Assembly: GCA_900539845.1 (NCBI GenBank)
Contig: UQDP01000014.1
Span: 1 to 62,625 of the forward strand
Origin: an uncultured Oscillospiraceae bacterium
GTDB taxonomy: Bacteria; Bacillota; Clostridia; Oscillospirales; Acutalibacteraceae
Length of the DNA stretch: 62,625 bases
Direction of reading: 5' to 3'
The notes beneath the pieces are model-generated. The model was given only the letters and a program-made list of their open reading frames with translations. It was not told the DNA's origin and ran no database searches. Position numbers and translations under genes: made by a program. How positions within the stretch are numbered: position 1 is the stretch's first letter; each line of letters opens with the position of its first letter. Below are positions 25,521 through 34,559 of this stretch, one piece after another.

Positions 25521-25640
25521 TTAAAGATCCGGAAGCTCTATAGGATCTCTGACATCATCTCCGCCCGTGCTTGTTGTGATAACATCTACGGTTGAAAATG
25601 TATCGATCTTTGCATTCGGTTTTGTATAAGACTCTTTCAA
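25521..25640 (-). CDS. 39-residue peptide with DVITTSTGGDD motif, TTG start
   Basis: TTG at 25640 follows AAGGAG by seven bases and begins a clean 39-codon frame: a start with KESYTKPNAKIDTF, then VDVITTSTGGDDVRDP and the acidic end IELPDL. It lies 23 bases after the 1260-residue lectin/BspA gene and directly before a strong terminator, so it is the last gene of that unit. Short clostridial peptides with a K-x-Y-x-x-P start and a DVIT-S motif are familiar as unassigned ORFs. A precursor peptide or chaperone-like partner are guesses. Confidence 0.65.
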   Translation of the reverse strand: MKESYTKPNAKIDTFSTVDVITTSTGGDDVRDPIELPDL

Positions 25641-25663
25641 CTTTATTCTCCTTTCGTAATTAT

Positions 25664-28600
25664 TTATGAGCCATACGCTTCGGCTGATCTGCCGTAGCGT
25701 ATCATAGCTGTTGTTAAATCATCTAACGCTGTACCCGCATAACTATCGTGCACAAGCTTTGCATAGGATTCAATACTGAAACGCATTGTGTCACTGCACT
25801 GGATGCCGTTATCATAAACTGTGAGCAGTATTTCCTTGCTCATCTCATTTGCGAACAATTCATCACAATAGACATAGTAATTGCCGTCTTCCGCTTTTAC
25901 GAAATCATCTTTAGAATATGTAAATTCGCCGTTGCCGCATGTGATGACAACCGTTTTGTTTTCAATATCATCCGCCGAGAATTTCGCTCTGATCGTTACG
26001 GAATTATTCAGGACCAAACCTGAACCCAGCCACTCCGATTCAGGTGAATCGACCGTCATATAGTGATAATCTCTGATATTCTCAAACTCCGGCTCATCAT
26101 TTGTGCCCCATGACCTTTGCTCCTCCGTCAGATCCGAATTAACAAGCTCATCTGTTTGGTAACCTACATATATTTGCGCTGCAGCGCCGTAATTCAGCAG
26201 ATCAACAAGCAGCGTTCTGAGTTGTGCATAATCGGCTGAGCTATATCTTTCGAGCAAAGTATACGCGTATTCCCTGACGCTCATGACCTTTGCCGGACTG
26301 TTGTAAACTTCGCCGTCATTACTGTATGTGGCATAAAGAACCGCATTCACCTCATCATTCATCAGCTGAGGGGATATGCCCGGATAAGAGAACACATAAT
26401 ATTCACCCTGTTCTTTGTACTCTGTGACAGTCAGTTCATCACCTTCACAGGTGAATACAACATACGGATCTTCAAAATCGGCAAGATCTGTTTTCAACAC
26501 CTTGAAGTTCATTGTGATACTGCTTTCAAGGGATAATGATACGGTGCTGATTTTCAGCGTATCCGGCGCCTCAATAGGTATGAAATTTATTGAATTGGCT
26601 TCTGCATATGCCTGCGCTGTTGAATTTCTGTAACCCTCAATATCCATATTTCCGACTATGGAAGAATCAGAAAATGTGCAATTCGGGTTCAGTACGGTAA
26701 TTTTCTGCAAATTGTCACATTCAGCAAAAGAACTTACGCCTATTGATTCAACATTTTTACCAAGTTCAATATTTCTGAGCATATCACAGTTATAAAACGC
26801 TTCTGAGCTTATGGATATAACGCTTTCTGGAATAGATATTTCCGAAATACCGGCACAATTATAAAATGTTTTTGCACCGATGGAAGTTACACCTTCCGAT
26901 ATAGTTACAACAGCGTTGTCGGCGTATTTCCAAGGACCGAAGTTGCCGGTTGATTTCATCATCCAATCCCATAGCCAACCCTGCTCAGCAGTAACATTTG
27001 AATCTGGAATAACGCCGTCTGTACCGGGTGTAATTATGATTTCTTCTACTGCATTCGCGTTATAAAAACCGTATGAACGGTATGTAGCGGATGCTGGGAC
27101 GGAAACTTTTTTCAAGCCTGTCAAATTGCCAAACGCTCCATATCCAATGCTTGTTACGGAATCAGGCACTACCAATTCCTCAACTGATGTGCAATATTCA
27201 AATGCCCGCTCATCTAAATTTGTAAGCGTAGACGGCAATGAAATATTTGTAACATTTACCGCATTATAAAAAGCATATCTGCCTATCGATGTTATGCCCT
27301 CTCCGATTATAATTGATGTTGTGTAAGGCAATACTTCATACCATGGCATTGTTGCCGAATCATAGCCATCCATTACACCTTCTCCGGTCACTGTAAGTAC
27401 ACCGGTCTCTCGACTCCAGGACCAGCTAAGTCCATCTTCAGTTGTGTCGCCGGCAGTATCTCCTAAAACAGTTTCCGAAACAGCCATATTGATTGCTGTA
27501 TTTATCTCTGTGACCGCGTGATCCACTTCAATCTGAGAGGTGTATGTGTATAATCCGTTTTTATGTTTGTCATAAACCGCTTTTAGGTTTGTATACCCCT
27601 CTTCTGAAAAAGTGTTATTATTAAGTTTTTCCTGAGCGTCTTCCAATACTCCCGTCAGGACACTGCCGTCAAGTTTAGCAATCGTTTCTTGACTGATATT
27701 TCCGCAGACAGAACAGGTGTATTCATAGTACCCTGCCGTACTGCAAGTTGAAAGTACCGTATCGGTTAAAATATTATTATGGTTTAATGTGTTTACATGA
27801 TTTCTTTGCTCTGTTGCGCCGCAAACCGAGCAGGTATACAAGTCATAGCCTTGAGCTGCACATGTAGGGTCAACTGTGTATTGATAAATATAATTATGAC
27901 CTAACGCACTGACATAATTTCTTTTTTCCGTTGCACTGCACCTGCTGCATTTGTATGTATCATAGCCCTGAGCAGTACAGGTCTGTTTTTTTGTGCTATC
28001 GTATACATAGTTGTGACCTAATGCTTTTACTTGATTGCGCTGCTCTTCTTTGCCGCAGTTAGAACATTTATATAAATCATAGCCTTGTGCCGTACAGGTT
28101 GGAGATATTGTATTATTATAAGTAAAATTATGACCTGTTGCAGGGGTGTTATCAGAGTAATACGAAAGCTCACAATCCGTGCATTGATGTATGGTGTACC
28201 CTGCTTCCGTGCAGGTTTCATTTATAACTGTTATTTCATAATTATGCTCATCATTCATTGTTGGATAAGGATCTACATAATAATCCCACTCGCAGATAAA
28301 GCCATGATTGTCAAGTGAATGTATACCTTGATCGCCATTCAATTCACCATCATTCCATTTACCGGTACTTGCTATCATTTCGCCCCAGTCTTCAGGTCCA
28401 GGTCCACCATTATTAGGTTCGCCCCTATTCCAATTGGTATATTGGTACTTTTCTCCGGTTATCCATTTCCAAACACCTTCTGTTTCAACATCGGTTATGC
28501 CTATCCAATATGTTGACTTGTTTCCTAATATGATAAGTTCAAAAATAAATGTTTGTTCTTCCTCATTAGTAATTGTTACAAGATGTCCTCCTAAACTTTC

Positions 28601-29446
28601 GCAATAATTATTTGCTTCATTCCAGTTCATACTAACATCAAGTACCTGATAAGTATGGCCCGAATAATAACTTTTTTCTCCTATCGGATTTGTTTCTGTC
28701 ATACTTTTCATACCATCAGCAATCTTCATAAAAGAATATTTGAAATACAGCGCATACAAACCATTTTCTAAATCTTTTTTACCCAAATAATCGGCAAACG
28801 CCGGCTTCATCATAGCTTCATCCGGTTTTGGAAGCGGAGATTTAGCATAATACGATATGGCCAATTCAGCCTCATAAAAAGCGAGTGATTCCTGAATCGA
28901 TGAATTATATAAAAGATTCGCTATTGGAAGCGTTGCACCTACCACTGATAAAACCGAACCGAATGTTCCAAGGCTCCAGCCCAATATATTACATACCGAT
29001 TGAAATATTCCGATTCCGTGATAGACTTTTTCTATATTATTCACATCAGTTTGCGTTATATAGTAGATATTTTTGAAAATTTCTATAGAACTACTTATAT
29101 AGGTTAACGAACGATTTCCCAACTTTGCGAACTCGTTCTCAGTAATGGAGTCGGGTAACATCAGGTCGGCAGCGCCCCAAACTTTTTGAATGTTATTACA
29201 ATAAAATTGCACAACATCCCAATCTGTTTCACTCCATTCCATGTCCGGACTTATATTTTTTATCGTGTCTGTATACAAGGCTTTTTCTGATTCCGTTAGT
29301 GTATATGAAAACTTACTGGTTAAAAACTGGATATCCTCTTCCGAAAAATAAGAAGTTCCTTCAGCAGCATACGCCGAAAAATCCAAGCCGCCAACGATAC
29401 TGACCGTCATTACGATTGAAAGCAAAAAACTAACTGCTTTTTTCAT
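25664..29446 (-). CDS. giant secreted protein: C-type lectin domain, Cys-Gly-His repeats, BspA-type LRRs
   Basis: A 1260-residue protein. Sec signal peptide (1-28, ending SAYAAEG), helical region, C-type-lectin-like domain (about 265-395; CESLGGHLVTITNEEEQ, WIGITDVE, ENG-like RGEPNNGG, FICEWD). Five repeats of about 36 residues follow (about 410-590, core C-x5-GY-x3-C-x2-C and LGHNY), then BspA LRR_5 repeats (about 690-930) and C-terminal beta domains. No LPXTG motif or membrane anchor is seen. Probably an adhesin binding glycans or host protein. GGAGG precedes the ATG; it shares its upstream element with the zinc-ribbon array. Confidence 0.85.
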   Translation of the reverse strand: MKKAVSFLLSIVMTVSIVGGLDFSAYAAEGTSYFSEEDIQFLTSKFSYTLTESEKALYTDTIKNISPDMEWSETDWDVVQFYCNNIQKVWGAADLMLPDSITENEFAKLGNRSLTYISSSIEIFKNIYYITQTDVNNIEKVYHGIGIFQSVCNILGWSLGTFGSVLSVVGATLPIANLLYNSSIQESLAFYEAELAISYYAKSPLPKPDEAMMKPAFADYLGKKDLENGLYALYFKYSFMKIADGMKSMTETNPIGEKSYYSGHTYQVLDVSMNWNEANNYCESLGGHLVTITNEEEQTFIFELIILGNKSTYWIGITDVETEGVWKWITGEKYQYTNWNRGEPNNGGPGPEDWGEMIASTGKWNDGELNGDQGIHSLDNHGFICEWDYYVDPYPTMNDEHNYEITVINETCTEAGYTIHQCTDCELSYYSDNTPATGHNFTYNNTISPTCTAQGYDLYKCSNCGKEEQRNQVKALGHNYVYDSTKKQTCTAQGYDTYKCSRCSATEKRNYVSALGHNYIYQYTVDPTCAAQGYDLYTCSVCGATEQRNHVNTLNHNNILTDTVLSTCSTAGYYEYTCSVCGNISQETIAKLDGSVLTGVLEDAQEKLNNNTFSEEGYTNLKAVYDKHKNGLYTYTSQIEVDHAVTEINTAINMAVSETVLGDTAGDTTEDGLSWSWSRETGVLTVTGEGVMDGYDSATMPWYEVLPYTTSIIIGEGITSIGRYAFYNAVNVTNISLPSTLTNLDERAFEYCTSVEELVVPDSVTSIGYGAFGNLTGLKKVSVPASATYRSYGFYNANAVEEIIITPGTDGVIPDSNVTAEQGWLWDWMMKSTGNFGPWKYADNAVVTISEGVTSIGAKTFYNCAGISEISIPESVISISSEAFYNCDMLRNIELGKNVESIGVSSFAECDNLQKITVLNPNCTFSDSSIVGNMDIEGYRNSTAQAYAEANSINFIPIEAPDTLKISTVSLSLESSITMNFKVLKTDLADFEDPYVVFTCEGDELTVTEYKEQGEYYVFSYPGISPQLMNDEVNAVLYATYSNDGEVYNSPAKVMSVREYAYTLLERYSSADYAQLRTLLVDLLNYGAAAQIYVGYQTDELVNSDLTEEQRSWGTNDEPEFENIRDYHYMTVDSPESEWLGSGLVLNNSVTIRAKFSADDIENKTVVITCGNGEFTYSKDDFVKAEDGNYYVYCDELFANEMSKEILLTVYDNGIQCSDTMRFSIESYAKLVHDSYAGTALDDLTTAMIRYGRSAEAYGS

Positions 29447-29491
29447 GATTACCTCCGCAAATCAAACATATTATTATAAAAATATACACAA

Positions 29492-29596
29492 AAAATTATT
29501 TCACAGTCTGTTCACATTTACAAGATGTGACTTGGATTGCTGGAATAATTTTTCATCAGGTAACATATTGCAAATAGTGACCGTTTTATGTATAGT
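29492..29596. promoter_or_regulatory. shared upstream element, copy B, plus promoter of the XRE regulator
   Basis: 29492-29567 is copy B of the element found at 25300-25375. It abuts TTGCAA (29568-29573), which with TATAGT (29591-29596, 17-base spacer) is a promoter for the rightward regulator at 29648. Leftward, the lectin gene has a TATAAT-like -10 near 29470. The element therefore sits between two divergent promoters and could control both. Confidence 0.68.
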
Positions 29597-29598
29597 AT

Positions 29599-29634
29599 TA
29601 CTGTTACCCCACCCACCGCAATTTGGTAACAGTA
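29599..29634. promoter_or_regulatory. 10-bp inverted-repeat operator before the XRE regulator
   Basis: TACTGTTACC (29599-29608) and GGTAACAGTA (29625-29634) are perfect inverted repeats with a 16-base spacer. They overlap the expected start of transcription and the leader of the regulator gene. Autoregulation by the XRE protein is likely. Confidence 0.65.
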
Positions 29635-29647
29635 GGAGTGAATATTT

Positions 29648-31051
29648 ATGCAATTCGGGATGTTATTGAAAGAATACATAAAAAAGCAGGGCTTAACCAT
29701 CTATCAGCTTGCGAAAGAAACAGGCATCGACCGCAGTTTTTTACAGGGCGTTTTAAACGGCAAGCGCAAATTACCCAAAAAGAGATTTTCAGATATTGTA
29801 AATTCCAACTATTTTACAGAAAGCCAGATACACGCGCTTTGCCAGGAATATTTTCTTGAGCGTTTCGGCAAAGAAAAAGTAGAACGCTTTGAGTATCTTG
29901 AAAAAGGCATAACAGGAAAGATCAAAGAAGAACTTAGTACAGAATATCCGGCTGAGTTTATAGATATCAAAAAAGAAACCTCCTTTTTTTCAGGCAAAAA
30001 AGAGGTTTTGAATCTTATTTACACAATATTGAATCGAGACGAAATCCATAGCTTTATTTCCAATTTTGATTTTTCAAATACAGAAATAAACCGAATCGTT
30101 TATTATTCCTGCAAGCAAGGCAAGATCAAGGATTTTTTTCACTTTGTTGATATGGATGCGTTCAGCAGCATACACAATATTTGTACTGTATTCAACGCCC
30201 TTCACTATGCGGAAGCGGGCTATCTTACATACTCGTGCAAAAAATATTCCGCCGACTCGCTGATGCCGTATTTTATGATTGCCGATCAGTACTTTTTATC
30301 GTTTGATGAATCCGCTGAAAACGCGGTATTGCTTAACACGGACCTTATGTCATTATTCTTAAAAAAGAAAATTAACGACATAAAGCGGGAATCTCATCCG
30401 CTGATTCTGATAACCGAAAACGCTTTTGAGTATATGAAAACGGTAAGCTCAATAACGGCAAATTCCCTGTCGAGCATCATGGCAGCTTTTGATAATCAAA
30501 TATGCCCCACCTTTATCACGCCTGAAATCATAGAGCGCATCGCTACGCCGGAAGTGAAAAACATCCCCTCTGTCATACAACAGCTTATATCACACTACAG
30601 TCTGATTATCGGAAACAACGGTCAGCAATCTTTGCTGAATTTCCTAATCATTACATATGATGCAATCAAAGATTTTATAGAAAACGGTTATATTGGAGGC
30701 TTTCCCAGAACACTTGCGAATCCTGTGCCAAAAGAAATGCGCTCTCATTTTCTTAAAGCCCTTATTGATAAAAACAATTTGGAGAAATTAGTCCTTACAA
30801 ACCCGCATATATTCAAAACATCTTATGATATAAATTACCAAATCAACAACAATTATCTGGTCATAGCCTCCTGCCGGGGATTGGAAAATCCGGATGATTA
30901 TAACGGCAGAATTACATACTATACAGACGATGAAGTCATCGCAAATGACTTCAAGGATTATTTGGATTACCTTGCGCTGTCTGAAAAGACCTATTCGCAG
31001 GAAATATCAGAAAGCATCATAGAAGCGTTTATCAAACAACTGGATGCGTAA
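29648..31051 (+). CDS. XRE-family regulator with large C-terminal sensor region
   Basis: A 467-residue protein. Residues 1-60 form an XRE helix-turn-helix (LTIYQLAKETGIDRSFLQGV). The remaining 400 residues are mostly helical and unrecognised, a size that suggests a ligand- or peptide-binding sensor, although tetratricopeptide repeats are not obvious. It is divergent from the lectin gene, across the shared element and its own operator. It is the best candidate for controlling both the lectin unit and the zinc-ribbon array. AGGAGTG lies seven bases before the ATG. Confidence 0.75.
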   Translation: MQFGMLLKEYIKKQGLTIYQLAKETGIDRSFLQGVLNGKRKLPKKRFSDIVNSNYFTESQIHALCQEYFLERFGKEKVERFEYLEKGITGKIKEELSTEYPAEFIDIKKETSFFSGKKEVLNLIYTILNRDEIHSFISNFDFSNTEINRIVYYSCKQGKIKDFFHFVDMDAFSSIHNICTVFNALHYAEAGYLTYSCKKYSADSLMPYFMIADQYFLSFDESAENAVLLNTDLMSLFLKKKINDIKRESHPLILITENAFEYMKTVSSITANSLSSIMAAFDNQICPTFITPEIIERIATPEVKNIPSVIQQLISHYSLIIGNNGQQSLLNFLIITYDAIKDFIENGYIGGFPRTLANPVPKEMRSHFLKALIDKNNLEKLVLTNPHIFKTSYDINYQINNNYLVIASCRGLENPDDYNGRITYYTDDEVIANDFKDYLDYLALSEKTYSQEISESIIEAFIKQLDA

Positions 31052-31121
31052 TGCATGGCTGTTTTTTCTGTTGCTTCCTATCAGTATTTTAAAATATTTG
31101 ACACAAAATGATTTAGTTAAT

Positions 31122-31165
31122 AAAAGGGGTCTGCCTCACGCTTATTGGTAAGGCAGACCCCTTTT
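31122..31165. terminator. bidirectional terminator
   Basis: AAAAGGGGTCTGCCT (31122-31136) and AGGCAGACCCCTTTT (31151-31165) form a perfect 15-bp stem with a 14-base loop, between the convergent XRE regulator and Fic genes. Confidence 0.9.
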
Positions 31166-31237
31166 ATTATAATCTTTTCAATGTTAAATCAACATTCAAA
31201 CGGTTCATTTATTTCAGGCACTATCTATACGAACGAA

Positions 31238-32320
31238 TTACTGCGCTGGGAGGTCAACAAGTATTTTCCAATATCCGTTTCGCCTGCCGTTTACTCTTTC
31301 AATCAACCCTTTTTCCTGCATTTCAACGGTCTTTGTTTTTATTGTTCTCTCAGATCTGCCGGTTATTTTCGCCAATGTTTTTTGTGTTACGAAAGGATTT
31401 TCTCTAATTTCGTTTAAGATTGAAAGTTCTTCCAAAGTGCAATTATTGCACTTTGAAGCATCCGAATTTGCACTTTGAACTTCACTTTGAAAATCAATAT
31501 GCAAATACCGATTCTTTAATTTGTTGTGTTTATCAAGTAATAAGTTTTCAAAAAACTGCTCAAGATATTTATAAGTAGCCGTTATACCGATCTTCAAATT
31601 ATTGTAGTTTGCTCTGACAAGCGCGTTTCTAAAATACCACGAGTTTTCCGAAAACAGATCATTGTTTACATTAAATCCAAATGATTTTAAATACTTAATG
31701 ATAAAAACCGCTGTTGCCCTTGTATTGCCCTCGCAAAAAGGATGAATCTGCCAGATCCCGGCAGTAAATTTTGCAATGTGCTTTATTGCCTTGGAAGCAG
31801 GCAAATCTTTATATGAAAACGCTTTTTCCATGGCAAAATCATAATCAAGCGTATCATTTATACTGTCAAACGAAGCGTATAAAACCGTATCGCCTTTAAG
31901 TACCCATTCTTTTTTTGTTATATTATAAGGCCTGATTTCACCGGCATGCTTAAACACATCGGAAAACAGCCTTCTATGAATCGCCTTAAACTCAGCAGGA
32001 GAAAACTGAAAAGTATTTTCGCTTAAGATCTCTGCAATTCTCGCAGCAACCTTATCCGCTTCCTCCGAACCTTCTTCTGTGGCTTTTCTTACATTCTGCT
32101 GTTCATAGTAACTGTTCAACCGTTTTTGAACAGTCTCTATACTGATTTTCCCCTCAATATGTTCTTTAGCAGTATCCAATAGATATTCGGAAGTTTTAAG
32201 CCCATCCACATCCTGGAGACCAATTGCGGCTTTCCAAGACTCGCTGCGCTGCGCTTTATCAGGCTCTCCCTGTTTTATATATTCACTTAATTCAAAATTC
32301 CAGTTTCTTGAATTGTCCAT
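31238..32320 (-). CDS. Fic-domain protein with C-terminal winged HTH
   Basis: A 360-residue protein. The helical N-terminus is followed by a Fic domain (about 110-240) with a flap (GEIRPYNITKKEW) and a canonical active-site motif IHPFCEGNTR, so it should transfer AMP or another nucleotide moiety to a target hydroxyl. A winged HTH (about 300-355; FVTQKTLAKITGRSERTI) suggests DNA binding or self-regulation. I did not find a clear inhibitory (S/T)xxxE(G/N) motif by eye, nor a neighbouring antitoxin. The ribosome site is weak. Confidence 0.88.
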   Translation of the reverse strand: MDNSRNWNFELSEYIKQGEPDKAQRSESWKAAIGLQDVDGLKTSEYLLDTAKEHIEGKISIETVQKRLNSYYEQQNVRKATEEGSEEADKVAARIAEILSENTFQFSPAEFKAIHRRLFSDVFKHAGEIRPYNITKKEWVLKGDTVLYASFDSINDTLDYDFAMEKAFSYKDLPASKAIKHIAKFTAGIWQIHPFCEGNTRATAVFIIKYLKSFGFNVNNDLFSENSWYFRNALVRANYNNLKIGITATYKYLEQFFENLLLDKHNKLKNRYLHIDFQSEVQSANSDASKCNNCTLEELSILNEIRENPFVTQKTLAKITGRSERTIKTKTVEMQEKGLIERVNGRRNGYWKILVDLPAQ

Positions 32321-32724
32321 ATAACCACGCCTTATAATTTCTGCATATATTGTACCACACTTTTACAACAGAGTAAAACATAAATATGCTTAGCCAGTCA
32401 TCAAATATCATATGACCGTTACAATATACAGAACTCATATTCAGTTCGATTTGGTATGTAATCTATAATTTCTATTTAAAACAATTTATGCTGTATTTTA
32501 ACGAATTACCTTTAACTATTTTTGCAAACCGGTTTACTTCTGTGAAACACCCTCGTTATTTTTTAGAATATCTAATCATATTCGCACTTCTGTTTCACGA
32601 CAAATTCAAAAAAATTCAAATTAATAAAATATAAAAAATATAGTTAAAACACTGCATAGGAATCCTCTTTTCCGGCTATAAGTGAAGGGACTTTTTATAT
32701 GCTCTTTACAAAATTCGGACAGGA
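32321..32724. other. AT-rich intergenic stretch
   Basis: About 400 bases with no convincing ORF. I see only two short related motifs (CTTCTGTGAAAC near 32536 and CTTCTGTTTCAC near 32586) that are partly inverted and could be operators. Confidence 0.4.
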
Positions 32725-33630
32725 GTGATTCAAATTACAAGTTATGAATACAGAAGCGAACCTTTGTTTCTGCGTAATCAGTTTAGCGGTGTTGGAATGT
32801 TTTCCATTCCGCTCATCAGGAAACAGGAGGTGCGGCTTGAAGATTTTGCGCTAATCGGTTATGATAAGATTAATCAAAGCAATGAAGCTGGCAAAACGGT
32901 ACATTTCTTTCTCGATGACTACCGTTTTGAAAGTATCTACAAAAATCCAGATGATAAAATAGAGCGTTTAAAAAAATTCAACGCTGTTTTATCACCGGAT
33001 TTCAGTATGTATACGGAAATGCCTGTTGCACTTCAACTCTACAACTGTTTTCGGAATCGTTGGGCAGGTGCGTATTTACAACAAAACGGCATAACCGTTA
33101 TACCGACCGTGCGCTGGGGAAGCCTTGAAAGTTTTAACTTCTGTTTTGACGGCATTGAAAAGGGCTGTGTAGTTGCTGTTTCAACGCTCGGCGTAAAGAA
33201 TGAAAAATCGCACTTCATGCTCGGCTACAATGAGATGCGGCGGCGCATAAAGCCGGAAAAGATCATCTGCTACGGAAAACCTTTTGACGATATGAAAGGC
33301 GATATAATCGAAGTCGATTATGCCGAAACAAACAACCTTGATAAAGGCTTTTACATAAAGAAGTTTTACGGCTATATTATGCCTTTAAATAAAGGCGGAG
33401 GTTCGGCATTAGGCTCCTCACCTCCGCATTCCTTACCTATAAAAGGCAAACCTAATTCTAAAAAAGTTCTATATAAAAACGGTAAAAAAGTTCAGGAAAG
33501 AGAATATGATGAAAACGGAGACCCTAAAGTAGATACTGATTATACAGACCACGGTAATCCTAAAGAACATCCAAATGTTCCGCATAAGCATATCTGGAGG
33601 AACGGAAAGCGAGGAAAAGCAGATGAATAA
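32725..33630 (+). CDS. DUF4417-like protein with C-terminal polymorphic-toxin-type tail
   Basis: A 301-residue protein. Residues 1-220 match the DUF4417 pattern of phage and mobile-element proteins (FLRNQFSGVGMFSIPLIRK; VIPTVRWGS; VVAVSTLGVK). A Gly/Ser linker (about 222-240) leads to a short C-terminal domain with KVLYKNGKKVQEREYDENG and a His-rich end PNVPHKHIW, the style of interchangeable toxin tips. GTG at 32725 overlaps AGGAG; ATT at 32734 is better spaced. It overlaps the next gene by eight bases, a toxin-immunity arrangement. No activity is proven. Confidence 0.65.
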   Translation: MIQITSYEYRSEPLFLRNQFSGVGMFSIPLIRKQEVRLEDFALIGYDKINQSNEAGKTVHFFLDDYRFESIYKNPDDKIERLKKFNAVLSPDFSMYTEMPVALQLYNCFRNRWAGAYLQQNGITVIPTVRWGSLESFNFCFDGIEKGCVVAVSTLGVKNEKSHFMLGYNEMRRRIKPEKIICYGKPFDDMKGDIIEVDYAETNNLDKGFYIKKFYGYIMPLNKGGGSALGSSPPHSLPIKGKPNSKKVLYKNGKKVQEREYDENGDPKVDTDYTDHGNPKEHPNVPHKHIWRNGKRGKADE

Positions 33631-33871
33631 TTTTGAAAAATTTAAAGAATGGATAAACATCGGCAATGAAATTGAATTCACTTACAAAGGTGAAGAATAT
33701 TCTGTAACCTATTCAGTAAAAGAAAACGGAAAGACTTTAATATCATTTTGCAAATTTTATTGTGATCCCTCTGAATTTACAAGCGCCGAAGATTTTATGA
33801 ATAACGCTAAGATTGACGAGGAATACTTAAAAGACATTTGGGATAAAGTTGTTGACGTTTATATTTATTGA
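33623..33871 (+). CDS. probable immunity protein for the preceding toxin-like tail
   Basis: 82 residues from ATG 33623, which lies inside the end of the upstream gene; GAGGAAAAG stands just before it. Small, acidic, mixed alpha/beta (FEKFKEWINIGNEIEFTYKG, then ISFCKFYCDPSEF), the usual look of single-domain immunity proteins. The eight-base overlap points to translational coupling. It is the last gene before the first right junction. The immunity role is inferred from context and shape. Confidence 0.55.
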   Translation: MNNFEKFKEWINIGNEIEFTYKGEEYSVTYSVKENGKTLISFCKFYCDPSEFTSAEDFMNNAKIDEEYLKDIWDKVVDVYIY

Positions 33872-33881
33872 GTTTTCGGTC

Positions 33882-33908
33882 ATTATTACAAAATTATTGC
33901 CCAGGTGA
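33882..33908. other. attR1: diverged right junction of element 2
   Basis: The sequence from TTACAAAATTATTGCC to GGTGA (33904-33908) aligns without gaps to the second right junction at 34560-34582, 17 of 23 positions matching, with the core at the same distance from the arm. It is immediately followed by a cotJC 3' end. It looks like the attP half of a related but not identical integrase target. Confidence 0.62.
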
Positions 33909-33990
33909 GGCACTTAGGCTTTTGACAGATAAAATGGACGGCAAGAATTTTCACACCTTTAACCCCGGCTTTAACAAAAACGGTACTTAA
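33904..33990 (+). pseudogene. cotJC: cotJC 3' end, copy 1
   Basis: The frame GEALRLLTDKMDGKNFHTF continues through NPGFNKNGT to a stop. This is the C-terminus missing from the fragment at 6704-7140 and starts at the shared core GGTGA. Joining at GA would restore a full-length reading frame ending NGT. It differs from copy 2 at several residues, so it may have come with an element from another host. Confidence 0.8.
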
Positions 33991-34095
33991 AAAATAACCG
34001 CATGCAAATATTTCATTAGAGGAAGCGATGGGAATACCTACTATTCTAACGATCATTATGAAACATTTTTCAAAATAATATAAAAGGAGATACAC

Positions 34096-34506
34096 ATGAA
34101 CAAATTATACAAGTTGACAAATGAAGAATTTGAAAAAAAGAAGATATTATATAAGTTTCCGGACACAAAATATATTGTTATGGACGGCGCCGGAATAGAA
34201 ACATATGAGCAGTATTTTGACAGATTGTGGGAAGTTTTCGGATTCAGCGATATACCCGAAGGCTGGAAAAAAGATTTTCACACCGAAGATGATTTCATGA
34301 CAGAAATGGATGAGTTACCTGAGGACAAATATGTTTTTGTTATTAAAAATTATGATAAATTCATGAAAAATAATAACGAAGAAAAGCATGAAATTGAGGA
34401 CTATTATGAAAACTATCTGCTCCCATTTTGGGATGAAGAGGTTGAACGGGTAGTTGTTGAGGGCAAACGCAAGGATTTTAATATCTATCTTGTTTCGAAC
34501 ACTTAA
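34096..34506 (+). CDS. barstar-like small acidic protein (orphan immunity candidate)
   Basis: A 136-residue acidic protein. The block KYIVMDGAGIETYEQYFDRL, then GFSDIPEGWKKDF and YVFVIKNYDKFM follows the barstar order: strand, helix, G-rich turn, Asp/Glu helix, strand. Barstar-family proteins inhibit RNases and serve as immunity proteins. No toxin gene is adjacent. It is the only gene between the two cotJC 3' copies, flanked by attR1 and attR2. AAAAGGAG lies before the ATG. The fold call is by eye. Confidence 0.55.
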   Translation: MNKLYKLTNEEFEKKKILYKFPDTKYIVMDGAGIETYEQYFDRLWEVFGFSDIPEGWKKDFHTEDDFMTEMDELPEDKYVFVIKNYDKFMKNNNEEKHEIEDYYENYLLPFWDEEVERVVVEGKRKDFNIYLVSNT

Positions 34507-34559
34507 GCCGCGTGACTTGATTTTGGTGATTCTGAATTTGAGTTATCGGTCAGTGTTTT

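Noticed and set aside
27680..28230. Regular DNA repeats resembling a CRISPR array
   Set aside because: They encode the five Cys-Gly-His repeats of the lectin/BspA protein in frame, and unit length and divergence are those of protein repeats. No cas genes are near.
7140..33900. Element 2 as a conjugative transposon or complete prophage
   Set aside because: No relaxase, coupling protein, type IV secretion, capsid, terminase or lysis genes are visible; only a recombinase, small regulators and cargo.
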